Assembly: GCF_050003625.1 (NCBI RefSeq)
Contig: NC_134398.1
Span: forward strand, 58,737,641-58,801,640
Source: Haematobia irritans
Lineage: Eukaryota; Arthropoda; Insecta; Diptera; Muscidae
Length of the DNA: 64,000 nucleotides
Reading direction: 5' to 3'
Part shown: positions 33,021 to 43,100 of the stretch, one piece after another
Position numbering within the stretch: position 1 is the first letter of the stretch
Layout: each line of letters opens with the position of its first letter
Position numbers and translations under genes: made by a program
The notes under the pieces: generated by a model
Database searches by the model: none
Seen by the model: only the letters and a program-made list of their open reading frames with translations
What the model was told of the DNA's origin: nothing

Positions 33021-34743
33021 CCCTTCGTTTTGTTTTGTTATTGTTGGTTTTGTTCTTTAAGCATTGTTGTTGTTTTTTTATTGCAGCTTAAAACCATACA
33101 TTGACTAAACTACAGCGTTGCCAGAATTGTTTCACCAAAAACCGCTAGATTTGCCAAAAAAAAATAGCTAAAAAAGCTAAAAAATGCTAAAAAAAATAGC
33201 TAGAAAAAAAGCTAAATATTTTTGTATCAAAAGTCACATTTTTGATTAAAATTTAACAAACTTAAAGGCTTTATTTCACTTACAATGCATATTATTTTCA
33301 TTTTAATTCCACTTCTGTGAGACTGTAACAATATCTAAGGCATTTAGCTCTGTTTGCGTATTCGATACATTTTGATTACTATCACAAATTTTTTACTGGA
33401 AGTCCTTCGTTTTGTGGGAGCTGCCTTCCCAAAACCTCTATTTTATTTACTTGTTATTTTAAAATATTAAATGATCTAAGCATGCTTTGGATTTGGTAAA
33501 AAAAATGATTTGTCATTTTTTTAAATAAAATTTTAGTTTGGTTTTGAAATTGTGAAAAATTCGAAATACATTAGTTTTATTTAAATTGTAGAAAATACCT
33601 ATAGTTTACATTTCCCAGTAAACACATTTTCCTTTTCTTCATGAGCTATCAAAGTGCTTTAAAAACGTGCTAACGCCAACTAAAATTTCCAAATTCAGAC
33701 TCGACTTCAAGTAGAAATTATTGTATATATACGTTTTTAAAATAAAGTGTTGAAAAACATCTTCTATTTTTGAACGCTATTTTGGTTTGTGGTTAAGATG
33801 CAAAAACTCCTCACATTTAAAGACTATTTCATTAATTCTTCCTTCTTTCATGAAAACATACCCATTATTAAGTTGAATCACTTAATTATAAGGACAAAAC
33901 GACTTTATCGTCTTTTGGACAAGGAAAACAGTTTATATAAAAGAAATTCACAAATGCTATTATAACCAAAATTCGCGTTCGTATTGTAAGGAGACGACAA
34001 TATTTTTTCAGTGCACAAAGCTAATCACATCTACTATTTTAATTTAGTAATATCGTAATAACTTTAGAATATTATAATAATATAAAAAGGATAAACGAGT
34101 CAAATGATAATATTCCCAATAATTTACTGACAGTTTATCTAACACATTTGTATGGTAATAGTAGATTTAAAGTTTACGATAACTTTTATGTATATAATGA
34201 AAAAACTTTACAACAAGGTGTATTTGCTACAAAAATGCCCGCATAATGGCTGGACTCATTACTAATGTTTCAACTGAGCTTTGAAATATGTGGAAACCAT
34301 TATACTTGCAGCAAGGCTTAGATAAAAACGCCGATTTATCCATATTTCAATAGAAACATGTCGAAAATAAAAAAGCCAAAAATAGCTAAAAGGGTCATGA
34401 AAAAAAAGCCAGAAAAAAAGCTAAATGCATTTTTTCCCGCTAAACGTCTTCAAAAAAAACCAAATCTACCGGGAAAAAGCTAAATTGGCAACGCTGCTTA
34501 ACTACAAGTGTAGCTTAACCAACAGAGGAAAAGAATGTTTGTCAAATTTATTTGGGCAAAGCCCTATAGACTGCAAGATGGTTGGATGGACGCACGTTTC
34601 GGAATTACCACATTCCTCATCAGCATCCCCTACTTGCAGCAAAACTATCAACCAATTATAAGAATAAATTCAGGCAGTTCATTAAACCCAACAATAGACC
34701 ACACTTGAACCTTCCGAAAAAAAGGTTTTTGTATGATAGCCGG
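33021..34743. mobile_element. Unclassified insertion in MITE G2
   Basis: The 29-bp repeat of G2 is cut after ttattt (33020) and resumes at ctatagaaaa (34744). The inserted DNA has T-rich and TTG-repeat sequence at the left and gttggatggacgcacgtttc near 34580. No TIR or duplication is visible. It itself contains hAT-type MITE H. Confidence 0.55.
33113..34496. mobile_element. hAT-type MITE H
   Basis: Ends CAGCGTTGCCA and TGGCAACGCTG are perfect inverses. The flanks ctaaacta (33105-33112) and cttaacta (34497-34504) match at 7 of 8. Both subterminal zones are built of gctaaaaa words. At 1384 bp it carries no transposase. Confidence 0.85.
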
Positions 34744-35504
34744 CTATAGAAAATTTTTGCAAAATTTTATTTATATAGAAAATTTTTTCAAAATTTTATT
34801 TATATAGAAAATTTTTTCAAAATTTTATTTTCTTTAAAATTCAGTCTCTTGACAATAATCTTCCAGTGAAATTTTTGTTGAAATTTAGTAAAAAGTACCT
34901 TTCTGCTCAAAAAATACCTTTTTTGTACTTTCTTAAAAATTGTATTTTCATCCCTGAGTTACTGGCAAAGTGACCAAAATTTTTAAAAGAATATCCACGT
35001 TTGGAAATATCTCTTTATTGCACTCTCCAAGTGCTTCCATCGCTGAATTAGGCAGGTTCTTTTCGCAGGTTTTGCGCCATTTCATTTACACATGTGTGTT
35101 TGGCTGTTTCGTTGTTGTTGCTATGGCCAAACAAAGCGAGTCATGTTCACAAAAAGAACAACAAACACACATAAAAAGCAGAAATACATTTTCCAAAAAT
35201 GAAATTTGTGGTGCGAGAACAAAAACAATTTGTTTTTTTCGACCGTTGTTTGACGGGCTTTTCAACTAGTATTCTAGGATTTGTGCAAGTTTTATAGGTA
35301 AGCGTTTTCAAAATAAAACCTTCAGCTTTCCTTCAACATCTTCGATAAGATTTTTCTATGCAGCTAAAAATATATATTTATTTATATAAAAATATTCATT
35401 CATTTCGGAGGGGGTTTGATACCCCTCATCCCCCCCTGAATACGGCCTTGGCTGCAAAAACGCTATATAAATGTAACTTATAACGATAATTGTCTACTGG
35501 TGAC

Positions 35505-35580
35505 TACGTAGCCCAGTGGATAGTGTGTTGGCTTACAAACTGTATGGTTCGGTTCGATTCTCCGTCCAGGCGAAAGGTAA
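35505..35580 (+). repeat. tRNA-like head of SINE-2
   Basis: A box TAGCCCAGTGG and B box GGTTCGATTCT (35551-35561) match Pol III internal promoter consensus well. The SINE-2 body continues after the Helentron-like insertion, from 37755 (aaaatttataaaattgaata) to about 37850. Confidence 0.75.
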
Positions 35581-35830
35581 ATTTAAACAAGTATATACGG
35601 CCGTAAGTTCGGCCAGGCCGAATCTTATGTACCCTCCACCATGGATTGCGTAGGAACTACTACTAAAGGCTGTCATCCACAATCGAATTACTTGGGTTGC
35701 GATAACACTTGCCGATGGCAAGGTATCGTAAAACTTTTTAACACTGTCTTCTAAATTGTAAGTTAGCCCATACGGGGTATATATTAAACAAAAAAAAAAG
35801 GCCGATTAAATACGTATATAATCTAGTTTG

Positions 35831-36450
35831 ACAAAATTTTCTATAGAAATAAAATTTTGACAAAATTTTCTATAGAAATAAAAATTTGACAAAATTTTCT
35901 ATAGGAATAAAAACTTGACAAAATTTTCTATAGAAATAAAATGTTGACAAAATTTTCTATGGAAGTAAAATGTTGACAAATTTTTCTATAGCAATACAAT
36001 TTTGACAAAAATTTCTATAGAAATAAAATGTTGACAAAATTTTGTATAGAAATGAAATTTTGACAAAACTTAGTATAGAAATAAAATGTTGACAAAATTT
36101 TCTACAGAAATAAATTTTTTACAAAATTTTCTATAGAAATAAAATTTTGACAAACATTTCTATAGAATAAACTTTTGACAAAACTTTCTATAGAAATGAA
36201 ATTTTAACAAAACTTTCTATAGTAATAAAATTTGACAAAATTTTCTATGGAAATAAAGTTTTGGTAGATTACAAAATTTTCTATAGAAATAAAATTTTGA
36301 CAAAATTTTCTATGGAAATAAAATTTTGACAAACATTTGTATAGAAATAAACTTTTGACAAAACTTTCTATAGAAATTAAATTTTGACAAAACTTTCTAC
36401 AGTAATAAAATTTGACAAAATTTTCTATGGAAATAAAGTTTTGGTAGATT
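35831..36450. repeat. 29-bp minisatellite
   Basis: About 21 units of a 29-bp monomer containing acaaaattttctatagaaat, with exact 29-base spacing at the start (35831, 35860). The same monomer, inverted, fills MITEs G1 and G2. Confidence 0.9.
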
Positions 36451-37420
36451 ATTTTTGGCGATATGGACCAATTTTTGTGTAATAAGTCATCGGATATATA
36501 TAACTAAAGACCGATATGGACCAATTTTTACATGGCTGTTAGAGGCCATATATTGACAAAATGTACCAAATTTCAACCGTATCGGATGACTTTTGCTCCT
36601 CCAAGAGGTTCCGGACGTCAAATCTGGGGACGGTTTATATGGGAACTATATATAATTATGGACCGATATGGACCAATTTTTGCATGGTTGTTAGAGACCA
36701 TATACTAACACCATGTACCAAATTTCAACTGGATCGGATGAATTTTGCTCTTCCAAGAGGCTCCGGAGGTCAAATCTGGGGATCGGTTTATATGGGGGCT
36801 ATATATAATTATGGACCGATATGGACCAATTTGTGCATGGTTATTAGAGGCCGGAAACTAACATCAGGTACCAAATTTCAACCGGATCGGATGAATTTTG
36901 CCCCTCCAAGAGGCTCCGGAGGTCAAATCTGGGGATCGGTTTATATGGGGGCTATATATAATTATGGACCGATATGGACCAATTTTTGCATGGTTGTTAA
37001 AAACCGTATACTAAGACCGCGTACTAAATTTCAACCGGATCGGATGAATTTTGCTCCTCCAAGAGGCTCCGGTGGTCAAATCTGGGGATCGGTTTATATG
37101 GGAGCTATATATAATTATGGACCGATATGGACCAATTTTTGCATGGTTGTTAGAGGCCGTATATTAACATCAGGTACCAAATTTCAACCGGATGGGATGA
37201 ATTTTGCCCCTCCAAAAGTCTCCGGAGGTCAAATTTGGGGATCGGTTTATATGGGGGCTATATATAATTATTAACCGATGTGGACCAATTTTTGCGTGGT
37301 TGTTAGAGACCATATACTTAGACCACGTACCAAATTTCAACCGGATCGGATTAATTTTGCTGCTCCGGGAGGCTCCCCAAGCCAAATTTGGGGATCGGTT
37401 TATATGGGGGCTATACGTAA
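36450..37420 (-). repeat. 153-bp tandem repeat, lineage A
   Basis: The landmark gatcggt recurs at 36781, 36934, 37087, 37240 and 37393, exactly 153 apart, with one earlier degraded unit about 152 upstream. A 237-codon open frame over 36561-37274 is this array read through (153 is divisible by 3). Confidence 0.92.
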
Positions 37421-37534
37421 ACGTGGTCCGATATGGCCCATTTTCAATACCATCCGACCTACATCAATAACAACTACTTGTGCCAAGTTTCAAGTCGATA
37501 GCTTGTTTCGTTCGGAAGTTAGCGTGATTTCCAC

Positions 37535-37622
37535 AGACGGACGGACAGCCGGACAGACGGACAGACGGACGGACGGACAGACGGACAGACGGACAGACGG
37601 ACAGACGGACGGACGGACGGCG
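37535..37622 (-). repeat. (GTCC/GTCT)n microsatellite
   Basis: A ggacggacagac-type run on the + strand, in the standard place beside the gatcgactcagaattt core of the Helentron-like element. Confidence 0.95.
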
Positions 37623-38041
37623 ATGCTTAGATCGACTCAGAATTTCACCACGACCCAGAATATATATACTTTATGGGGTCTTAGAGCAATATTTCGATGT
37701 GTTACAAACGGAATGACAAAGTTAATATACCCCCATCCTATGGTGGAGGGTATAAAAATTTATAAAATTGAATAATTTCTTCAATATTATTTTTATTACA
37801 GAAAAAGGTACCAAGAACTAAAAATTTCGTGGAAGTGAAAATTATGTTAGGGAATGAGCTTAATCTTCTTTGGGGAAAATTCTTCCAAGCATATAATATA
37901 TTTGGGCTCAAAATGCTTCCAAACATATAATATGTTCACATGAAACAAACATATTAATATTTCGGCAGTATCCATGCTTCCTGCAAAATATGTTTGGAAC
38001 ATATGTTAGAGAAGCGATTTTTTTTTTTTGAGGGTGTATAC

Positions 38042-38361
38042 TTTATATAATCGGAAATCGATATTTCGCTACTTTCTCAACATTAGCAAAATTTTATTTT
38101 TTGAATGGAAAGTTAACAGCAAATATAAAACAAAACCAAAGAGAGAAATTAAATTCAGATATACAATTCTTTCCAAGTCCTCAAAGTACCACCAAGATAG
38201 CCAAAAAGGAAAATCGAAAACAAAAACTTAATAAAATTAGCATTAAACAAATTACATGACAAAAACAACCACAATCCCTTTGCTGTTATAAATGAGTCTT
38301 TTTTTACCGACAACATATTCCAAAAGTAAAAATATTTTAAAAATATTTTAGGCAAATATAG
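38042..38361. other. Target DNA left of BEL element
   Basis: AT-rich sequence with no recognised content. It ends in tatag (38357-38361), the target duplication. Confidence 0.35.
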
Positions 38362-38724
38362 TGTTCGCCGAATGCGAAAAGTATGGAAATATAGAGAAAA
38401 ATAAAAACACGATAGTTTAATATTTTCAATATATAACAAGAGCAGAAGGTTTTATTAAGGTGTTTTCTATTATAATTAATGGTAAACAATATTACCTATA
38501 ATTTCCAACGATATGGATAAATTTGCAACCGCACCAATTGGCTTATCGATAACAAGTAAAGTGAGAGATGCTCTCAACCAAGATGGCGGAAGGCGGGGCT
38601 TTTGACAAGATAAATTAATATTCAAATTATGACATTTCTACTCTGGCAGGGATGTACCAAAAAGTAGTATACAAATTCTAACGAACACTATTAAGTCCAA
38701 TTAATCTTTACTCGAACTTAAACA
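38362..38724 (-). repeat. BEL 3' LTR (363 bp)
   Basis: Plus-strand ends are tgttcgccg and cttaaaca, so the minus strand reads TGTTTAAG ... CGAACA with the canonical TG/CA ends. It appears identical to the other LTR. Confidence 0.95.
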
Positions 38725-38885
38725 TTGCCGGCCGCCTTGCAACATCAAGGTATGTTGTAACTAAAACTAAACTTAAAATACAAAATGTGGCTAAGTGCAG
38801 TGCAAAGTGAGTTTCCTTCAGTTCATTTACCATAAATCCAATTTATTAATTCATTTATCTTTTCAAATTCAACCTAAGACTAGAT

Positions 38886-39060
38886 ATTACGTAAGGTCAG
38901 AAGGGGACCTGGTAGAACCCAAAAGGGGGGCTCTCGCGACAATATATCGATGGGTCAAAAGGGGACCCGTTAGAACCCCAAAAAGGGGGCTCTCGCGAAG
39001 AGATACAATAAAACGATGGCCAAAAGGGGGCCGTTAGAACCCAAAAGGGGGGCTCTCGCG
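38886..39060 (-). repeat. Three G/C-rich tandem units in BEL 3' UTR
   Basis: The phrase ggctctcgcg recurs at about 38929, 38988 and 39051 (spacing about 59 and 63), each preceded by aaaagggg-ccc/gttagaacc words. In the transcript these read as C4-6 and G3 runs that could fold. This is strikingly less AT-rich than the surroundings. It lies between the second ORF and the 3' LTR. Confidence 0.85.
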
Positions 39061-39068
39061 CATTTACC

Positions 39069-40148
39069 CTAGCAGTTACACAACCCGGACAGAACCCAAC
39101 CGAAGATTGTATAATGAGCCACCGGGAGACCGGGCGACGTATACACCCTATGTGTTATGATTCGCCCATACACCTCAGGACCAAAAACGATCGCAACCCG
39201 TCCCACTCGGTAAAATTGCGGATCTGCCAAAGGTAATCCCAAAAAGGATTCCTTGATCCGTTCTGGCACGGCTTCGGCGGGGGTCAACACACGACCTAGA
39301 TCGTGCACACGAGCAGTAAACGTCAGTCGCTGCTCTGGATCATAAGCGGACGATACTGTCAACCGGCAAAATTGGACCCCCTCAATATTTGTAACCGGTA
39401 GCCCTAAGTTCTCGACCATAGAACGACAGATTTGGCTTTGGCGCGCGCAGTTGTCGATTACTGCACGGACCGGAACGGACACACCATGGGGGGACACGCG
39501 GACTACGAGGCTGGGCGCCAGAGTAACGACATTCTGCAGAGGCAGAACTCCGACGCCGCCAAAATCGGAATATGACCGTGCCACAGCAAGATCGGACGGA
39601 CGATTCGTATGGCTCCCACTACGAATCCGCTGAGCAGACCTCGAGCTCCCATGTTCAATTCGAGGCGCCACAGCCGCAGCATGTAACAAAACATTGTGGT
39701 CCCCGGAGCAACTGGGGCACCTACGCCGGCTAGGACAATCCTTCGACTGGTGGGTCTGTGCTAGACATCTGTAGCAATAGCGATGTCGTACCACCATACG
39801 TATCCTCTTCTCAATCGAAAGAGAGAGGAACTTCCGACACCGCCGCAATGCGTGACGACCTCCACAAACCCTGCAAACCAATTGAGCAGGAGTTCGACCA
39901 ACATCAGTAGCCTCTACTACAGCAGGCGCCACCACGGGCTCATCCACAACTACCGGAGGTGGACTCTCAATTTCTTGGGGCGATAGCTGAACCTCCGGAA
40001 TGGCAGGCGACGGTATCGCCATCGGCTCCTCCAACAATGCCCGTTCGACCGCCGACATATCAAGGGGGCACGCAGTATCATCATCCGATTGATCCATAAT
40101 AACCTCGAAATTTTCCAAGTCGTCAGCGAAGCACGAGGTATTTTCCAT
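39069..40148 (-). CDS. BEL/Pao ORF2: zinc-knuckle plus A17-protease-like protein
   Basis: The 359-residue ORF starts at ATG 40146-40148, 23 nt after the polyprotein stop and in another frame. Residues 1-90 are acidic and proline-rich. Three zinc motifs follow: CX2CX3HX4C at 92-104, CX2CX4HX4C at 125-138 and a CCHH type at 144-156. Residues from about 200 to 355 resemble the Pao-type aspartic protease (A17), with VRAVIDNCARQS around D232 and a terminal FGWVLSG. The polyprotein has the same order (knuckles, ALIDPAS, FGWLVTG), so this looks like a diverged duplicate of its NC-PR portion, or one captured from a relative. The residues after the catalytic-type Asp (NCA) are not the usual S/T-G/A, so activity is doubtful. 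It occupies the position of env in other LTR elements but has no signal peptide or membrane segment. Function unknown; nucleic-acid binding is likely. Confidence 0.85.
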   Translation of the reverse strand: MENTSCFADDLENFEVIMDQSDDDTACPLDMSAVERALLEEPMAIPSPAIPEVQLSPQEIESPPPVVVDEPVVAPAVVEATDVGRTPAQLVCRVCGGRHALRRCRKFLSLSIEKRIRMVVRHRYCYRCLAQTHQSKDCPSRRRCPSCSGDHNVLLHAAAVAPRIEHGSSRSAQRIRSGSHTNRPSDLAVARSYSDFGGVGVLPLQNVVTLAPSLVVRVSPHGVSVPVRAVIDNCARQSQICRSMVENLGLPVTNIEGVQFCRLTVSSAYDPEQRLTFTARVHDLGRVLTPAEAVPERIKESFLGLPLADPQFYRVGRVAIVFGPEVYGRIITHRVYTSPGLPVAHYTIFGWVLSGLCNC

Positions 40149-40171
40149 GATACTGCGAGAAAATATACGAA

Positions 40172-43100
40172 TTACAAAGAGTTCGCCGAAGTGTCGGTCA
40201 ATGAGACCAACTTAGCTATAGGTCGTCTTACAACGCCATTCTCCGTACGTATATCCGCGACCCGAATGTGACCATCTACGCCCGGGTGAACCGACACGAC
40301 TCGACCTAATTTCCAAGAAGTTGGTGGAAGCTGTTCATGACGAATAACGACTAGGTCATTTACCATAACATCGCGCTGAGGAAATTTCCACTTATATCTC
40401 ATATGCAGATTCTTCAAATATTCCTCTTTCCAACGTACACAAAACTGTTGTGCAAGAGCCTGTACCTTACGAAACCGATTCACCAACGAAAGAGGCTGTT
40501 CGGTTATAACTGGCTCAGCAGGGGCGAGTAGAGGGGCACCTATAAGAAAATGACCCGGTGTCAAAGCGTCAAGCTCCTGCGGGTTATCCGATTGGGGACA
40601 AAGAGGTCTTGAATTCAAACAAGCCTCAATACGAGCCAACACCGTCGAAAACTCTTCAAACGTGAAACGAACATTCCCTATTTGCCTTCTGAAATGCAAC
40701 TTAAAACTCTTCACCCCAGCTTCCCAAAGGCCTCCCATATGAGGCGCACCAGCTGGGATAAATCGCCACGATAGGCCCTGGTGTGCAAACTTAGAGGACA
40801 CGACATCACTGCTTCCCCTAATTACATCCCGGAAATTTCGTTCAAGCTCACGCGACGCACCGACAAAATTTGTCCCATTGTCCGAGAAAATGGTCGCAGG
40901 ACAACCCCGACGAGCAACAAACCTATGAAATGCCGCAAGAAAGCCGGCAGTCGACAAGTCGGAAACCGCTTCCAAATGAATCGCCCTAGTAGCAAAACAC
41001 ACGAAAACGCACACATAACCTTTAGTTATGCGACAATAACGTCCGGTGAACGACTTCACCTCAAAGGGGCCTGCATAGTCTACGCCAGTCGTCGTAAAAG
41101 GTCTGTCGAGAACAGTTCTTTCCGGAGGAAGAGGAGCCATCACCTGACTACAAACCCGTTTCCTCTCCAAAAGACATGGTTTACACCTATGTATAACCGA
41201 ACGAATAAGATTCCTCACCCGAGGTATCCAGTATTCTATACGAAGAATACGCAACATCAACTGATTTCCTCCATGAATGGAAATCAAATGAACAAATTCC
41301 ACCAAAAGCTTCGTGAATCGACAGCTGTAGGGCAAAATTATAGGGTGCCGCTCCGAATACGAAAGAATAGGCGAGCGGCTCAAACGACCATACATCCGCA
41401 TTACACCCATTTCATCAAGGAACGGGTTCAAAGAAACAAGTGAACTGCCAGTACCTAACGAAGACCTATCCATCAAGTCCTTATATTCATTACCATAATT
41501 CATTTTTTGAGCAAGCACTATCAAGCGACTTTTAGTTGCCCTAATCTCAGACGATGATAAACTGTGATCCGCATAGCTACAATCACGCCTATGAGCGGGA
41601 TGCGTCCGATAAAAGAATCTCATAACATATGAAATAACACGCAGCGCTCTATCCAGAGAAGAAAATCTATCGAGAACATCCTCGTATGAATTAACGAAAG
41701 AAGCATGTGCCTTCACAGACCGAATTTCTACGTCGGTGTCAAAAGAGGAAGTGTCACGAACCGGCCATTCCGATTGACTACACGATAGCCACTGAGGCCC
41801 ATGCCACCAAAGTCGAGAGGCGGCCAAATCCGAAGGGGACACACCGCGGCTGCCAAGATCAGCAGGATTATCCTCCGACCTCACATGATACCAATTCGTA
41901 CCACCGACGTTCTCCTGAATGCGACATACCCTATTCGCGACAAATGTTGTCCAAGCCGAAGGCGTTTTCTTTAACCAGGCTAGTACAATAGTCGAATCCG
42001 TCCAACAATAAATTCGACCAAAATCAATACCGATTTCTCGAATGACCGTTCTTGCGAGTTCGGACGCTAAAACAGCGCCGCAAAGCTCCAAACGAGGCAA
42101 AGAAACCGATTTCAACGGAGCAACTTTCGTCTTGCACGATAGCAAATTAACGACAATCTCGCCATTCGGGGCCAAAACTCGAATATATACTACCCCCGCG
42201 TATGCCTTAACCGAGGCATCTGAAAATACGTGAAGCGCGGCCGAAGTGCACGGTGTGTAACGAATCCACCGAGGAATATTTATCGAATTGACATCCGGAT
42301 AACTATCTACAAATTTTTCCCACTCGGATGCCGTTGCCGAAGGCAGTATTTCATCCCAGCCGACGCGATCAAGCCAAACCTTCTGCATGATAATCTTTGC
42401 CACAATTATCACTGGACCTAACCAACCGACAGGGTCGAATAATTTCGCGATAGCCGACAACACTTCCCGTTTAGTGTATCCACACCTTTTTGCTATAGGC
42501 TCGACCGCGAAGTAGAATGCATCCAATTGAGCATTCCATCTCACACCCAATGGTTTCGAATTGCTAGCCTCGACAAATGCCAGCAATTGAGCATCAACCA
42601 AATATTCCGGCGGTAGTGAATCTAAAATTTCTCTATAATTCGATGTCCATTTCCGCAGTTCAAATTTAGCCGTCGCAAGCGCCGCGATTAATTGATCCCG
42701 AGCCATTATCGCAGTTTCAAGGTCATGAGTTCCGGTCAAAACGTCATCAACGTACATACATTTACGTAATATATCGGCCGCGAGTGGAAACTCCTCCTCA
42801 GTGTCTTCAGCTAACTGTAACAGTGTCCGTATCGCGAGATATGGTGCACAGTTTACACCGAAGGTCACCGTTTGTAGTTCATAGTCCTGGACTGTCCTTG
42901 TCGGAGAATCCCTAAAAACAATTCTCTGCAACGGAGCATGAGAAGAGTCCACTCGAATCTGCCTATACATCTGTGTAATATCGCAGTTGAACACGTATTT
43001 AAATAGTCGCCATCGCACAATAAGAAGGACTAAGTCCTGCTGCAAAGTGGGACCTACGTGAAGGATATCGTTAAGACTATTCCCGTTGGACGTTTTATTA

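Larger units (their letters stand above)
32473..34956. mobile_element. hAT-type MITE G2, at the same site as G1
   Basis: The left end caggaatcgaaaatgc has drifted; the right end is ttttcatccctg. Flanks agtaaccg (32465-32472) and agttactg (34957-34964) are the aged form of the agtaactg duplication around G1. A 1.7-kb insertion occupies 33021-34743. Confidence 0.82.
32148..35450 (-). mobile_element. hAT element relic F2 inside long-form D
   Basis: Same ends (CAAGGCCGTA and TACGGCCTTG) and the same C-terminal transposase fragment (about 32265-32460, minus strand) as F1. A run of 23 G lies at 32174-32196. No 8-bp duplication remains; compared with 51000-51040 about 15 bp of host sequence are missing at the right junction. 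It is longer than F1 because G2 inside it has further insertions. Confidence 0.82.
35588..37754 (-). mobile_element. Lineage-A Helentron-type element inserted in SINE-2
   Basis: On the minus strand the element runs from TATACCCTCCACCAT (37754 side) through the ataaagtatatatattct core, a long GTCC/GTCT tract, about six 153-bp units and a 29-bp minisatellite to the ATGGTGGAGGGTA box, the hairpin and CTTG at 35588. The SINE-2 copies at 50716 and 56808 show the uninterrupted host; the junction lies in an A-run, i.e. T|T on the element strand, as expected for Helentrons. Confidence 0.72.
31247..38041 (+). mobile_element. Long-form family D element, split by two insertions
   Basis: It starts tacactgttagaaaaatatg and ends at a T-run followed by gagggtgtata. 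Three separated pieces (31247-32147, 35451-35587 and 37755-38041) line up, in the same order and reversed, with the copy at 50525-51495. Inserted are the hAT F2 (32148-35450) and a lineage-A Helentron-like element (35588-37754). Without these it is about 1.3 kb and non-coding, with two tRNA-like modules inside. Confidence 0.75.

Noticed and set aside
36561..37274. A 237-codon open frame with repeated QIWGSVYMGAIYNYG segments
   Set aside because: It is the 153-bp tandem array read through; 153 is a multiple of 3, so a stop-free frame persists. The same explains frames at 13687-13983, 14039-14464 and 27744-28168.
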